Below are positions 15,166 through 21,924 of a stretch of 22,331 nt of DNA, one piece after another. Position 1 is the stretch's first letter, and each line of letters opens with the position of its first letter. The notes beneath the pieces are model-generated. The model had not been told where the DNA came from and did not search any database. It was given only the letters and a program-made list of their open reading frames with translations. Location: IMG/VR virus record IMGVR_UViG_3300010354_000743, positions 1 through 22,331 of that record; one strand, given 5' to 3'. This DNA comes from a virus. Both the position numbers and the translations under genes were made by a program.

Positions 15166-15525
15166 ATGAAAGACGAAAAAAATTCACGAATAAATCTTCT
15201 TAAAAAAAGAATTAAAGGAATGAGTGATCCCGAAGATATTATGATAGAAATCATTAGTATTTTTGATCGTACAGAATTAATTCCAGAGGTAGGAAAATAT
15301 TATACTTTTATATACAATGCAAAAACACCAGAAATAAATTATGATCAGCACCCATTAATTGCATGTATTGAAATATCTAAATGGGGATTTGCTGGTATAA
15401 ACTTTCATCTTGGATCAAGAAGACATTATACTTGGGAAGAAATTGCAGGACAACTTCATATAATAGAAGATTCTGAAATAAGTTATATTAGACAATTAAA
15501 TTACGCAAAATACATCAATAAATAA
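15166..15525 (+). CDS. Conserved T4-like phage protein, unknown function
   Basis: A 119-aa protein whose ATG starts two bases after the gp4 stop, so translation is probably coupled. The N-terminal 35 residues form a charged helix. The rest looks compact and alpha/beta, with PEVGKYYTFIYNAKTP, HPLIACIEISKWGFAGINFH and a C-terminal HYTWEEIAGQLHII. Similar small proteins lie next to gp4 in T4-like marine phages as I recall, with no function assigned. Its stop codon overlaps a late-promoter-like AATAAATA that probably serves gp48 downstream. It may be a virion or assembly protein given the late context. Confidence 0.65.
   Translation: MKDEKNSRINLLKKRIKGMSDPEDIMIEIISIFDRTELIPEVGKYYTFIYNAKTPEINYDQHPLIACIEISKWGFAGINFHLGSRRHYTWEEIAGQLHIIEDSEISYIRQLNYAKYINK
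15517..15524 (+). promoter_or_regulatory. Candidate late promoter element AATAAATA for gp48
   Basis: AATAAATA fits NATAAATA and overlaps the final codons of the 119-aa gene, 25 bases before the gp48 ATG. This is consistent with extra late transcription of gp48 and gp53. Confidence 0.5.
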
Positions 15526-15549
15526 CTAGAAGAAAATAAGACTAATTAA

Positions 15550-16815
15550 ATGTCGTCCATTATAAATGGTCCAACTACATCTACAATAATCTCTTCTGTA
15601 GGATCACTTACAACTTCCGCAGGAACAGGTAGAGTAAATGCTTCAATGCAAGTAGCAACATCAGCTCTAAGTGGAGGAAATGTTGTCTCAGCAGTATCTA
15701 CAGGAGCAAATGTAACATTAAATACCATTGATAAAACAGGAAATGCATCTCAAGTTGCTAATTATTTTTTTCCTGCAAATGGAGGAACTCCTCAATTTAC
15801 TCCTGGGACAGCTTTTAACGGATTATCATCTCCAGCAAAAGGAATAGTATCTGGTCAAGGTGGAGCAGAACTTGCCAAAGGATTGATGAATGGTGCAATT
15901 ACAGATCTTGGATTAAAAAATCAAACTCCACTAGCTCCTGGAGGAAAAGCAGGAACTCCTGCTGCTGCAGCTGCTCCTGGAACTGCTGGAGGAGGAACAC
16001 CATCTCAAGGATCTCAAGCAGCATCTGGTGGAGGAATTTTGCAATATCCATTTAACATGAGTGGATCTCAAGATAGAATACAATTTAAGTCAGAAAGTGG
16101 AAAATATGTAGTGATTGGTTTACAAAATCAAATATCAGATCAAAATGGTGTTGAATGGAGTGGATCGACAATAAATTTTATTCAAGAACAGTTGGTAAAA
16201 GAAGCAAAGAATTATATTCAAAATAATAATAAAAATGCGTTAGAAGGACTTGGTGATATGGCAGGAAATCTAACAAGAATGTTTGGAAAATTTGCAGAAT
16301 CATTACAAAATAGAGGTGCAGACAGAGCAACTATTGCTACAATGTTTGCTGAGCAAGCATTAGGTCTTCAGGGATTGTCTGCAAGAAATGACAACGGAGG
16401 GCAAATATTAAACCCGAATTTAGAATTAGTTTTTACTGCACCAACATTAAGACCTTTTAATTTTACATTTCGTTTTACTTCAAGAGAAGAAGCAGAATCA
16501 AAAAATATACGAAAAATAATTAGATTCTTTAAAGAAGAAATGGCACCCAGATCAGGCACTGGAGTTTTTATGAAGAGACCATATTATTTTGAGTTGGAAT
16601 ATAAAGGAAAAGCCGCTGATAGTGGATCATTGAATAAATTTAAAAAACAGTGTGCTTTATTGAATTGTAGTGTAGATTATACACCAGATGGATCATATAT
16701 GACATACAAAGATGGTACAATGACAGCGTACCAATTGAATTTACAGTTCCAAGAAGTAACTCCAGTTACTGATGAAGATTATAAGAGTCTATCTCCAGAA
16801 ATTATAGGTTACTAA
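15550..16815 (+). CDS. gp48: gp48-like baseplate tail-tube cap protein
   Basis: A 421-aa protein. Residues 1-165 are Thr/Ser/Gly/Ala-rich and low in complexity. The C-terminal half is characteristic of T4 gp48: ILNPNLELVFTAPTLRPFNFTFRF, then SREEAESKNIRKIIRFFKEEMAP, then LNKFKKQCALLNCSVDYTPDGS followed by MTYKDGTMTAYQLNLQFQE and TPVTDEDY. These are arranged as in the tube-like domain of that family. In T4, gp48 sits on gp54 and forms the platform from which the gp19 tube grows. gp53 follows immediately, as in other T4-like cyanophages. The start at 15550 has only a weak ribosome site (AGAAG). The family call is strong on the C-terminal motifs. Confidence 0.85.
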   Translation: MSSIINGPTTSTIISSVGSLTTSAGTGRVNASMQVATSALSGGNVVSAVSTGANVTLNTIDKTGNASQVANYFFPANGGTPQFTPGTAFNGLSSPAKGIVSGQGGAELAKGLMNGAITDLGLKNQTPLAPGGKAGTPAAAAAPGTAGGGTPSQGSQAASGGGILQYPFNMSGSQDRIQFKSESGKYVVIGLQNQISDQNGVEWSGSTINFIQEQLVKEAKNYIQNNNKNALEGLGDMAGNLTRMFGKFAESLQNRGADRATIATMFAEQALGLQGLSARNDNGGQILNPNLELVFTAPTLRPFNFTFRFTSREEAESKNIRKIIRFFKEEMAPRSGTGVFMKRPYYFELEYKGKAADSGSLNKFKKQCALLNCSVDYTPDGSYMTYKDGTMTAYQLNLQFQEVTPVTDEDYKSLSPEIIGY

Positions 16816-16816
16816 T

Positions 16817-17905
16817 ATGGCAGGTTATTTTAGCAACGTTCCAGATTTTGATTACGTTGATAGAAATCCAAACTCTCAAAGTATTTCCGATTTTACAACA
16901 GTAAAAAATCTGTTCAAAAGAGGAAAAATAAGAGAAGAAATATTTGGAAAATCTGAATATTTTAACATATACAATATTATTGGTGATTCTAGACCAGATA
17001 ATATTGCATTTGAAATCTATGGAGATGAAACTTATGATTGGGTAATTCTTTTATCCAATAATATTATGAATTTAAATTCTGAATGGCCAAAGACTCAATA
17101 TTCCTTTGACAAATATCTTCTAGAAAAATATGGAAAAGATTTGGATAATGATGAAGAAATTTATAACCGAATTTATAATGGAATTCATCATTATGAAACA
17201 AGAGAAATAACAAATTCAAAAGGTGTTAAAGTATTAAAATCTGGACTAAGAGTATCAAATCAATGGAGAACAAATGGAAATTGGATAGAAACAAATACTT
17301 CCAAAATTTTGAATATTTATTCTGGAAATGGAACAAGATCATCAACAACAGTGACAGTTGTTCTTTATGGATCGGGAATTGCAAATTTAAAAGTAGGAGA
17401 TGAAGTTAGAATTGAAAATATAAAGCAAGAACCTTATAATGGAGTACATCTTGTCTCCGAATTAGTTCAATATACACAGTTAAATTCATCGACTTATTCT
17501 GTTACATCCTTTTCATATGAATTACCTACACCACCAGAAATTGCTAAACCCGAATTAAGTTTTGTTTTAGATAATCAAGGTATTCCAGTAGGTGCTCAAT
17601 TAGAAGAAGCAAGATTTACAATCAAAGATGGATCTATAACTGGCAACGCATATTACTTTGAATATTTTGACTATAGGTTACAAAAAACCATTCAGGTAAA
17701 ATCAAGTGATTTCTTAACGCCAGTAACAAATTATGAATATGAAGCAGCAGAGGAAGATAAAAAAAGATCTATCTATATTTTAAAACCAGAATTTTTATTC
17801 TTACTATTAGAAGATATTGATGCAATTATGCCGTATCAAGAAGGTGGAGAACAATACATTGGACCATATTTAAAGCGAGGAGAAAATATAAAATTATTCG
17901 AATAA
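16817..17905 (+). CDS. gp53: gp53-like baseplate wedge protein
   Basis: A 362-aa protein starting two bases after the gp48 stop. The N-terminal part matches T4 gp53: YFSNVPDFDYV, TVKNLFKRGKIREEIFGKSEYFNIYNI, then SRPDNIAFEIYGDETYDWVILLSNNIMN and EWPKTQYSFDKYLLEKYG. gp53 links neighbouring wedges and is a LysM-like fold in T4. At 362 aa it is much longer than T4 gp53 (196 aa). An inserted beta-rich region (about 165-240) contains VTVVLYGSGIANLKVGDEVRI-type strands. The C-terminal IDAIMPYQEG and YLKRGENIKLFE may return to a conserved end. It converges with gp32, and a GC hairpin separates them. Confidence 0.88.
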   Translation: MAGYFSNVPDFDYVDRNPNSQSISDFTTVKNLFKRGKIREEIFGKSEYFNIYNIIGDSRPDNIAFEIYGDETYDWVILLSNNIMNLNSEWPKTQYSFDKYLLEKYGKDLDNDEEIYNRIYNGIHHYETREITNSKGVKVLKSGLRVSNQWRTNGNWIETNTSKILNIYSGNGTRSSTTVTVVLYGSGIANLKVGDEVRIENIKQEPYNGVHLVSELVQYTQLNSSTYSVTSFSYELPTPPEIAKPELSFVLDNQGIPVGAQLEEARFTIKDGSITGNAYYFEYFDYRLQKTIQVKSSDFLTPVTNYEYEAAEEDKKRSIYILKPEFLFLLLEDIDAIMPYQEGGEQYIGPYLKRGENIKLFE

Positions 17906-17935
17906 AAAGGGGGGCATATGCCCCCCCCCATTTTA
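17903..17935. terminator. Bidirectional intrinsic terminator between gp53 and gp32
   Basis: A hairpin GGGGGG-CATATG-CCCCCC (17909-17926) lies between convergent genes. Read from gp32 (minus strand) it is followed by TTTTTATT, a good U-tract. Read from gp53 (plus strand) it is followed by CCCATTTTAT, which is weaker. It very likely ends gp32 messages and probably gp53 messages. Confidence 0.85.
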
Positions 17936-18883
17936 TCAACGATCTACAAGTTTACTAAAGTAACTGAGAGCATCGTCTTCATCATCCTCAGATTCATCAT
18001 CAATGCGAGCGACAGATTCAGGAACTGCTTTGCTCTTGGCATAAGATGCCTCAAGTTCTTCCATAACACTAGTTTCTTTAGAAGGAGTTTGAACATAAGA
18101 TTCATACTCTTCTTCTTCTTCAGTAACAGGAGAACTTGAAGTGACCTTCTGACCCAAAACAGACTTCAGACGGGCATTCAGTTGATCATAAGTCTTAAAT
18201 TGGTCTGCAGCAACAATTGCCGTCAAAGAATACTCTTTCTTCCAGAGTGATTCAAGAGCATCATCATCATCAAGAAGAACAGACGAAGATTCAAATTCCG
18301 ACTTATCATAGTTCCAATAACCGTCAACCTTACGGATTTTCAGTTTGAAATTGGCACCTTGCCAGAAATCAAAAGGATTGATTGGTTCTTCATCTTCAAA
18401 CTCGGGTTGCATTGCTGCCATGATCTTGTCAAAGATCTTCTTACCATACTTGAAGAGGAATACTTTACCCTCGTTCTGAGGATTTACAGGATCTTTCACA
18501 ACATAAATGTTGGAATAGAAAGACAGTTTACGCTTTTGCTTACGCACAGTTTCTTTGTCCTTATCATTACCACTGTTCCAGAGTTCACGGTTATACTCAG
18601 AAACAGGATCTTTTTGACCAATAGTGGTCAAAGAGTTTTCAATATACCATCCGCCAGGACCTTGGAATGCATGAGTGTAGAGTTTGACCCATGGCAGATC
18701 TTCTTCATTGGGAGCGGGAAGGAAACGGATTACAGCATAACCATTACCAGTTTTATCAAGTTCAGGTTTCCAAAGACGTTCATCATCACCGCTACTGGTG
18801 GTATTCATTTTCTCAACTTCTTTCACCAGTTTTTGAGTGAGAGAACCAAGTTTGGATTGCTTTTTAAGATTTTCAAAAGACAT
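17936..18883 (-). CDS. gp32: gp32-like single-stranded DNA binding protein lacking the zinc cysteines
   Basis: A 315-aa protein matching T4 gp32 (301 aa). It has a basic N-terminal cooperativity region (FENLKKQSKLGSLTQKLVKE), then an OB-fold core with GYAVIRFLPAP, GGWYIEN, KRKLSFYSNIYVVKDP, NEGKVFLFKYGKKIFDKI and FWQGANFKLKIRKVDGYWNYD. It ends in a very acidic tail (RIDDESEDDEDDALSYF) as used for partner binding. T4 gp32 holds zinc with one His and three Cys; here the matching stretch GGWYIENSLTTIGQKDP has no cysteine, and the whole protein has none. One histidine (about residue 71, YTHAF) is retained. It protects ssDNA in replication and recombination and recruits gp59. The ATG follows a GAGGT ribosome site. 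A sigma-70-like promoter lies inside the end of the upstream DUF1825-like gene. Confidence 0.93.
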   Translation of the reverse strand: MSFENLKKQSKLGSLTQKLVKEVEKMNTTSSGDDERLWKPELDKTGNGYAVIRFLPAPNEEDLPWVKLYTHAFQGPGGWYIENSLTTIGQKDPVSEYNRELWNSGNDKDKETVRKQKRKLSFYSNIYVVKDPVNPQNEGKVFLFKYGKKIFDKIMAAMQPEFEDEEPINPFDFWQGANFKLKIRKVDGYWNYDKSEFESSSVLLDDDDALESLWKKEYSLTAIVAADQFKTYDQLNARLKSVLGQKVTSSSPVTEEEEEYESYVQTPSKETSVMEELEASYAKSKAVPESVARIDDESEDDEDDALSYFSKLVDR

Positions 18884-18926
18884 TTGTGTACCTCGGATTA
18901 AATGGATTTGGCTTTTGTGTACTTCG
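18883..18926 (-). repeat. Direct repeat in the gp32 leader, one copy covering the ribosome site
   Basis: On the message strand CGAAGTACACAAA (18926-18914) is repeated as CGAGGTACACAAA (18895-18883), 12 of 13 bases identical, 31 bases apart. The second copy contains the GAGGT ribosome site and ends at the gp32 start. T4 gp32 represses its own translation by binding its leader, so a role here is plausible but untested. Confidence 0.6.
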
Positions 18927-18928
18927 TT

Positions 18929-18957
18929 ATCTTACAGGTCAGAACCTGTTTTGTCAA
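18929..18957 (-). promoter_or_regulatory. Sigma-70-like promoter of gp32 with a palindromic spacer
   Basis: On the minus strand TTGACA (18957-18952), a 17-base spacer and TAAGAT (18934-18929) fit a host sigma-70 promoter. The spacer and the first base of the -10 contain the inverted repeat ACAGGT-TCTG-ACCTGT (18949-18934). The site overlaps the end of the DUF1825-like gene and would start gp32 transcription near 18922. Confidence 0.65.
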
Positions 18958-19276
18958 TCCTTTCCCTCATAGATTTAATAAGGGCAGTCATGTTATTGAA
19001 AATTACGTTCAAATCAACATTTGAGGGAAGACCCATCATAGAAGCAGATTGAAGAATACGTTCCTTCATCTCTTTTGCTTTTGGATCATCAGATAAACTC
19101 AGACGAGTATAAAGAACTTTTTGTTTGTCAAGAAGTCTTTGAAGTAAATCAATATGATGCAATTTATCTTCAACTGCCATTGAAGGAAATTTAAAGACAT
19201 TATTATAGATTGTTTCTTGCAGATCTGAAATTTCTGCCATCTCTGCTCTAACAACCTCAGAATCAAAAAAGCTCAT
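18932..19276 (-). CDS. DUF1825-like cyanobacterial-type protein
   Basis: A 114-aa mostly helical protein. Its start SFFDSEVVRAEM and its middle (HIDLLQRLLDKQKVLYTRLSLSDDPKAKEM) with a C-terminal MMGLPSNVDLNVIFNNM helix and MRERID end closely follow the pattern of the cyanobacterial DUF1825 family: FFDSEIV, a helix, LMERYKxFxxRxELSxD, M-x-Q-L, FGMTPxQMFDQMNxTLxxMK. That family is widespread in cyanobacteria and has no established function I can cite. Here the gene lies between gp59 and gp32, its start overlapping the gp59 stop (ATGA) with a good AAGGAG site, so it is co-translated with replication genes. It supports a cyanobacterial host and suggests a host-derived gene kept by the phage. Confidence 0.75.
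   Translation of the reverse strand: MSFFDSEVVRAEMAEISDLQETIYNNVFKFPSMAVEDKLHHIDLLQRLLDKQKVLYTRLSLSDDPKAKEMKERILQSASMMGLPSNVDLNVIFNNMTALIKSMRERIDKTGSDL
18934..18949. repeat. Inverted repeat ACAGGT-TCTG-ACCTGT in the gp32 promoter
   Basis: Perfect 6-base arms around a 4-base loop, lying between the -35 and -10 elements of the gp32 promoter and overlapping the first base of the -10. It could be an operator or a chance hairpin at the end of the DUF1825-like gene. Confidence 0.5.
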
Positions 19277-19863
19277 AAAATAGACTCCTTTAAAATTTTC
19301 TTATAACGAAATACATCAATATTTAGAAATGGATCATACTTCTTCATTCTCATAGAAGTTAGTTCCCAAATTGGATCAAGTAACTTTTTGTCAAAGTCAA
19401 TCTTGAATCCTAATATTTTATCAAGAATAATCAAGGTTTCTATAGATAGATTTCCCTGGAGATGTTCTTTTAAAATTTGAGGATGTCTATTTTCTTCAAT
19501 AAAAAACAAAGAATCAAATTCTTTTCCTAGAAATATTTTTTCTACTTCATCTTTAAAAATATAAGAAAGAGATTGAACTCTCTTCATCCAATTTTTATAA
19601 TTAGATTCTCCATTACGAATTATTTCCCCAATCCATAAAGATTGAGGATCACTACATGAAACAAAATTAGCGACAAAAAAATCTAAGACTTCTTTGTCGC
19701 TTTTAGAACGTGATAATTTTTCAAACCAAAATCTATCTTTTCTTTTATAGAAAGACTGAATTCCTGCTTTACTTTTACCTTGATACTTATGATAATCATA
19801 AGTATGCTTTGTAAAATGATTTTTTAGGGCAAGATAACTTTTATATACATCAAAAGGAATCAT
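19273..19863 (-). CDS. gp59: gp59-like loader of the replicative helicase
   Basis: From the ATG at 19861-19863 the product is 196 aa; a TTG one codon earlier is less likely. The sequence follows T4 gp59 (217 aa): IPFDVYKSYLALKNHFTKHTYDYHKY, then SFYKRKDRFWFEKLSR, DFFVANFVSCSD, LWIGEI and a C-terminal QILKEHLQGNLSIETLIILDKIL with LDPIWELTSMRMKKYDPFLNID. These match the two-domain all-helical helicase assembly factor, which binds forked DNA and gp32 and loads the gp41 helicase. It starts just three bases after the gp33 stop and overlaps the DUF1825-like start by ATGA, so gp33, gp59, the DUF1825-like gene and gp32 appear to be one unit. Confidence 0.9.
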   Translation of the reverse strand: MIPFDVYKSYLALKNHFTKHTYDYHKYQGKSKAGIQSFYKRKDRFWFEKLSRSKSDKEVLDFFVANFVSCSDPQSLWIGEIIRNGESNYKNWMKRVQSLSYIFKDEVEKIFLGKEFDSLFFIEENRHPQILKEHLQGNLSIETLIILDKILGFKIDFDKKLLDPIWELTSMRMKKYDPFLNIDVFRYKKILKESIL

Positions 19864-19866
19864 CAA

Positions 19867-20160
19867 TTAAAAAACAAGTTTAGCTCGAGAAGTTTTCTTC
19901 AAAAAGTTAAGTTCCATAGCATCACACTTAATTTTTTCTTTAAGTGGTTTAGAAATTAACTTTGGGACTGACTCTAAATCAATATTGTTTTTTTCGCAAA
20001 AATGAACTATTGCATCAATATAATTCATATCATTGTTAGCATGAACTAGTTTCTCAATTTCTTGAGCAAATTTAGATGGGCAAAAAAACTTACTTTCTAA
20101 AACTTTTTCTAATTCTTTATTAAAGGTATTCTCCATGAGTTCTAGTACTGTTAGTTGCAA
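19867..20160 (-). CDS. gp33: gp33-like late transcription coactivator
   Basis: A 97-aa protein, or 89 aa from the ATG at 20134-20136. It has a short N-terminal helix, a second helix FAQEIEKLVHANNDMNYIDAIVHFCEKNNIDLESVPKLISKPLKEKI in pieces typical of gp33 (YIDAIxxFCE and KPLKEKI), and ends with ALELN-like helical residues and a hydrophobic SRAKLVF tail. In T4, gp33 bridges RNA polymerase and the sliding clamp, using a hydrophobic C-terminal end to touch the clamp. The LVF end here fits that role. The TTG start at 20160 is supported by GGGTGA six bases upstream; the ATG has no visible ribosome site, so I keep the longer form with reserve. A sigma-70-like promoter lies directly upstream. Confidence 0.78.
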   Translation of the reverse strand: MQLTVLELMENTFNKELEKVLESKFFCPSKFAQEIEKLVHANNDMNYIDAIVHFCEKNNIDLESVPKLISKPLKEKIKCDAMELNFLKKTSRAKLVF

Positions 20161-20186
20161 ATTAATTCACCCATAAATCTTATAAG

Positions 20187-20215
20187 AGTTTAACAAGAAG
20201 ATTGGTTTGTGTCAA
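20187..20215 (-). promoter_or_regulatory. Sigma-70-like promoter of gp33
   Basis: On the minus strand TTGACA (20215-20210), a 17-base spacer and TAAACT (20192-20187) fit a host-type promoter. The -35 overlaps the stop codon of the exonuclease gene. It would drive gp33, gp59, the DUF1825-like gene and gp32. Confidence 0.55.
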
Positions 20216-20889
20216 GAAATTTCTAGAAGTTTATCATTAACAAACTTCTTAATGTATTTTGTTAGTAACCGAATATATTTTGCTTTATCTCTTTCTTCAT
20301 AAACTTCAACTTCACCATTCTCACATGCCATAATAATTACAAATTTTTTTACGGTGAGTCCTGTCATTTCGTGCAGCATACATGCATATGCACAACACTG
20401 CACAAAATATCCCTCAATCCATTCTCTTGGTTTTGGTTTTGCTGAAGTTTTGAAGTCAATGATAGAAAGTTCTCCATCAAATTCGGCAATACAATCTACA
20501 GTGCCAGCAATTCCCAAAAAAAGACTATAAAGAGAACCTTCTAAGGCATGAATATTATTTATACGATTTAATGCTGGTTTAGCAATTTTAAATAACATAT
20601 CGGAGATAGGAAGAATATCACCTTGGTATTTTTCATTTTTAAGGTGATGTTCTACAAGAGTATGCATATCAGTGCCACGACTGGTTGCTTTTCTTGTAAT
20701 CCTATCTGCTTCTTCTACACCAACTCGCTTTCTCCAATTATTAAAGAAATCTTTTTTGTAGTGACTGATCACAGAAGTAATGGAAACCAATCTTTTTAAA
20801 TCGGTTTCCTTTTCTATTTTATAGTAACGAACTCCATTTATAGTTTCCCTTTCAAGTTGAGGGAGATTCAATTCAATATGATTAAACAT
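20212..20889 (-). CDS. PD-(D/E)XK exonuclease, RecB/Cas4-like
   Basis: From the ATG at 20887-20889 (225 aa; a TTG one codon earlier is less likely) this is a RecB/Cas4-type nuclease. Conserved parts are the N-terminal YYKIEKETD and SITSVISHYKK, the helix TSRGTDMHTLVEHHLK, and the core GTVDCIAEF (D near residue 130) followed by LSIIDFKTSAKPK. There the D-x-K of IDFK and the earlier D form the metal site. The helix EGYFVQCCAYACML has the Q and Y of the QxxxY motif. It probably degrades or processes DNA ends in phage recombination or host DNA breakdown. Its ATG overlaps the stop of phoH, so it is coupled to it. Similar nucleases are common in T4-like cyanophages, and no CRISPR array or Cas partners are present here. 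Confidence 0.85.
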   Translation of the reverse strand: MFNHIELNLPQLERETINGVRYYKIEKETDLKRLVSITSVISHYKKDFFNNWRKRVGVEEADRITRKATSRGTDMHTLVEHHLKNEKYQGDILPISDMLFKIAKPALNRINNIHALEGSLYSLFLGIAGTVDCIAEFDGELSIIDFKTSAKPKPREWIEGYFVQCCAYACMLHEMTGLTVKKFVIIMACENGEVEVYEERDKAKYIRLLTKYIKKFVNDKLLEIS

Positions 20890-21644
20890 CAAAAACCTAA
20901 TCCCATTTTTGCAATAATATACTCTTTAACCAGTCCTGAACGTACAATATCTTCCACACCAAATTCAATCATTTCAAAAGAAGGCATTATGCGAAGAATT
21001 TTCATAAAGTCAATAATGCCATTTTTTTCATTAGTTTTGATTAAGTCAGACTGAGTAGCGTCTCCGCAGAAGATAATTTTAGAGTCTTCTCCCACACGAG
21101 TAATAATAGAGTCTAATTCATGGAAGTTTAAGTTTTGGAATTCATCAACAATAATGATTGATTTATCCAGAGTTGTACCACGAATAAAAGAAGTGCTCCA
21201 AAAACTAATAGTACCTTGAGTCTTAAGATTTCCATATAACATTTCAAAAGAAGCATCATCTGGCATTTCAAACATATACTTTACCATATTTTTGTAGGGA
21301 ATTTGGTAAAGTGAGGATTTATCTTCATGGTCCCCAGGAAGAAAACCAATTTCTCTTGTTGCCACCAAAGATCTTACAATATAAATTTTTTCATATGGAG
21401 AGCGTTCATCCAGAACATCTTGGAGAGCATTATACAAAGCAATAAAAGTTTTTCCTGTTCCTGCTGCTCCATAGGCAACAATATTTTGGTCTAATCCATA
21501 AGATTTGAAAAACTTTTCTTGATTTTCTGTAAGAGGTTCAATATCTCTCATAAGATCAATATTGATTGGTTTCTTACGTTTCATTTGTTTGGCAGTCATG
21601 CCAACTCCAATTGGTTGATCAGATGCTCTTTTTCTTCTTGCCAT
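20889..21644 (-). CDS. phoH: PhoH-like ATPase
   Basis: A 251-aa P-loop protein of the PhoH family. It has a short basic N-terminus, LTENQEKFFKSYG, the Walker A AYGAAGTGKTFIA (about residues 56-68), IYIVRSLVATREIGFLPGD, and Walker B SIIIVDEFQNLN (about 162-173). After that come IITRVGEDSKIIFCGDATQSDL and an aromatic C-terminal part. PhoH genes are a marker of marine phages and were named after the E. coli phosphate-starvation gene; the role during infection is unsettled and may be in RNA or nucleotide metabolism. The gene follows the 81-aa gene by five bases and shares its stop with the exonuclease start. No strong ribosome site is visible. Confidence 0.95.
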   Translation of the reverse strand: MARRKRASDQPIGVGMTAKQMKRKKPINIDLMRDIEPLTENQEKFFKSYGLDQNIVAYGAAGTGKTFIALYNALQDVLDERSPYEKIYIVRSLVATREIGFLPGDHEDKSSLYQIPYKNMVKYMFEMPDDASFEMLYGNLKTQGTISFWSTSFIRGTTLDKSIIIVDEFQNLNFHELDSIITRVGEDSKIIFCGDATQSDLIKTNEKNGIIDFMKILRIMPSFEMIEFGVEDIVRSGLVKEYIIAKMGLGF

Positions 21645-21649
21645 AAAGA

Positions 21650-21895
21650 TTACATAATTGGTTTTACGTTTGATCCAGGAACTTTAGATACTTTATGAAG
21701 TACGTCATTCCATCCAGAATGTTTCTTCATCAGTTTATCTTTCCATTCTCCAACTTCACCAACCCCAGCACATCCCCGAGACCAGTCTTTATCCCAATCT
21801 GGATTTTCTTTTCTCCATTCTTCATAAGCAGAAATTGTCATTACAAGTTCTTGAGTCTCGCCAGTTTTTTGATTAATTACAGGATACGTTGGCAT
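21650..21895 (-). CDS. Small conserved cyanophage protein, unknown function
   Basis: An 81-aa protein: an N-terminal MPTYPVINQKTGETQELV, a helix SAYEEWRKENPDWDKDW, SRGCAGVGEVGEWKDKLM and a tail with GWNDVLHKVSK. The MPTY start followed by TGE recalls the FmdB zinc-ribbon family, but the four metal cysteines are absent: only one Cys is present. Proteins of this shape are common beside phoH in T4-like cyanophages as I recall. A CATAAATA late-type element is upstream, so it may be expressed late, unlike its early-type neighbours. Function unknown. Confidence 0.7.
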   Translation of the reverse strand: MPTYPVINQKTGETQELVMTISAYEEWRKENPDWDKDWSRGCAGVGEVGEWKDKLMKKHSGWNDVLHKVSKVPGSNVKPIM

Positions 21896-21916
21896 AATTT
21901 AAAATTCTATATACGG

Positions 21917-21924
21917 TATTTATG
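21917..21924 (-). promoter_or_regulatory. Candidate late promoter element CATAAATA
   Basis: The minus strand reads CATAAATA, fitting NATAAATA, over the end of thyX and 21 bases before the 81-aa gene. A TATATAGA stretch follows it. One motif in AT-rich DNA is weak evidence. Confidence 0.35.

Noticed and set aside
18359-18901. A 180-aa open frame antisense to gp32
   Set aside because: It lies fully opposite a clear gp32 gene, has no recognisable domain and looks like a mirror of gp32 codon usage.
20212-20889. Cas4 as part of a CRISPR system
   Set aside because: No array or other cas genes are present; the protein fits a phage RecB/Cas4-type recombination exonuclease.
21650-21895. FmdB-type zinc ribbon protein
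   Set aside because: Only the MPTY start fits; the four metal-binding cysteines are missing, so the family cannot be claimed.
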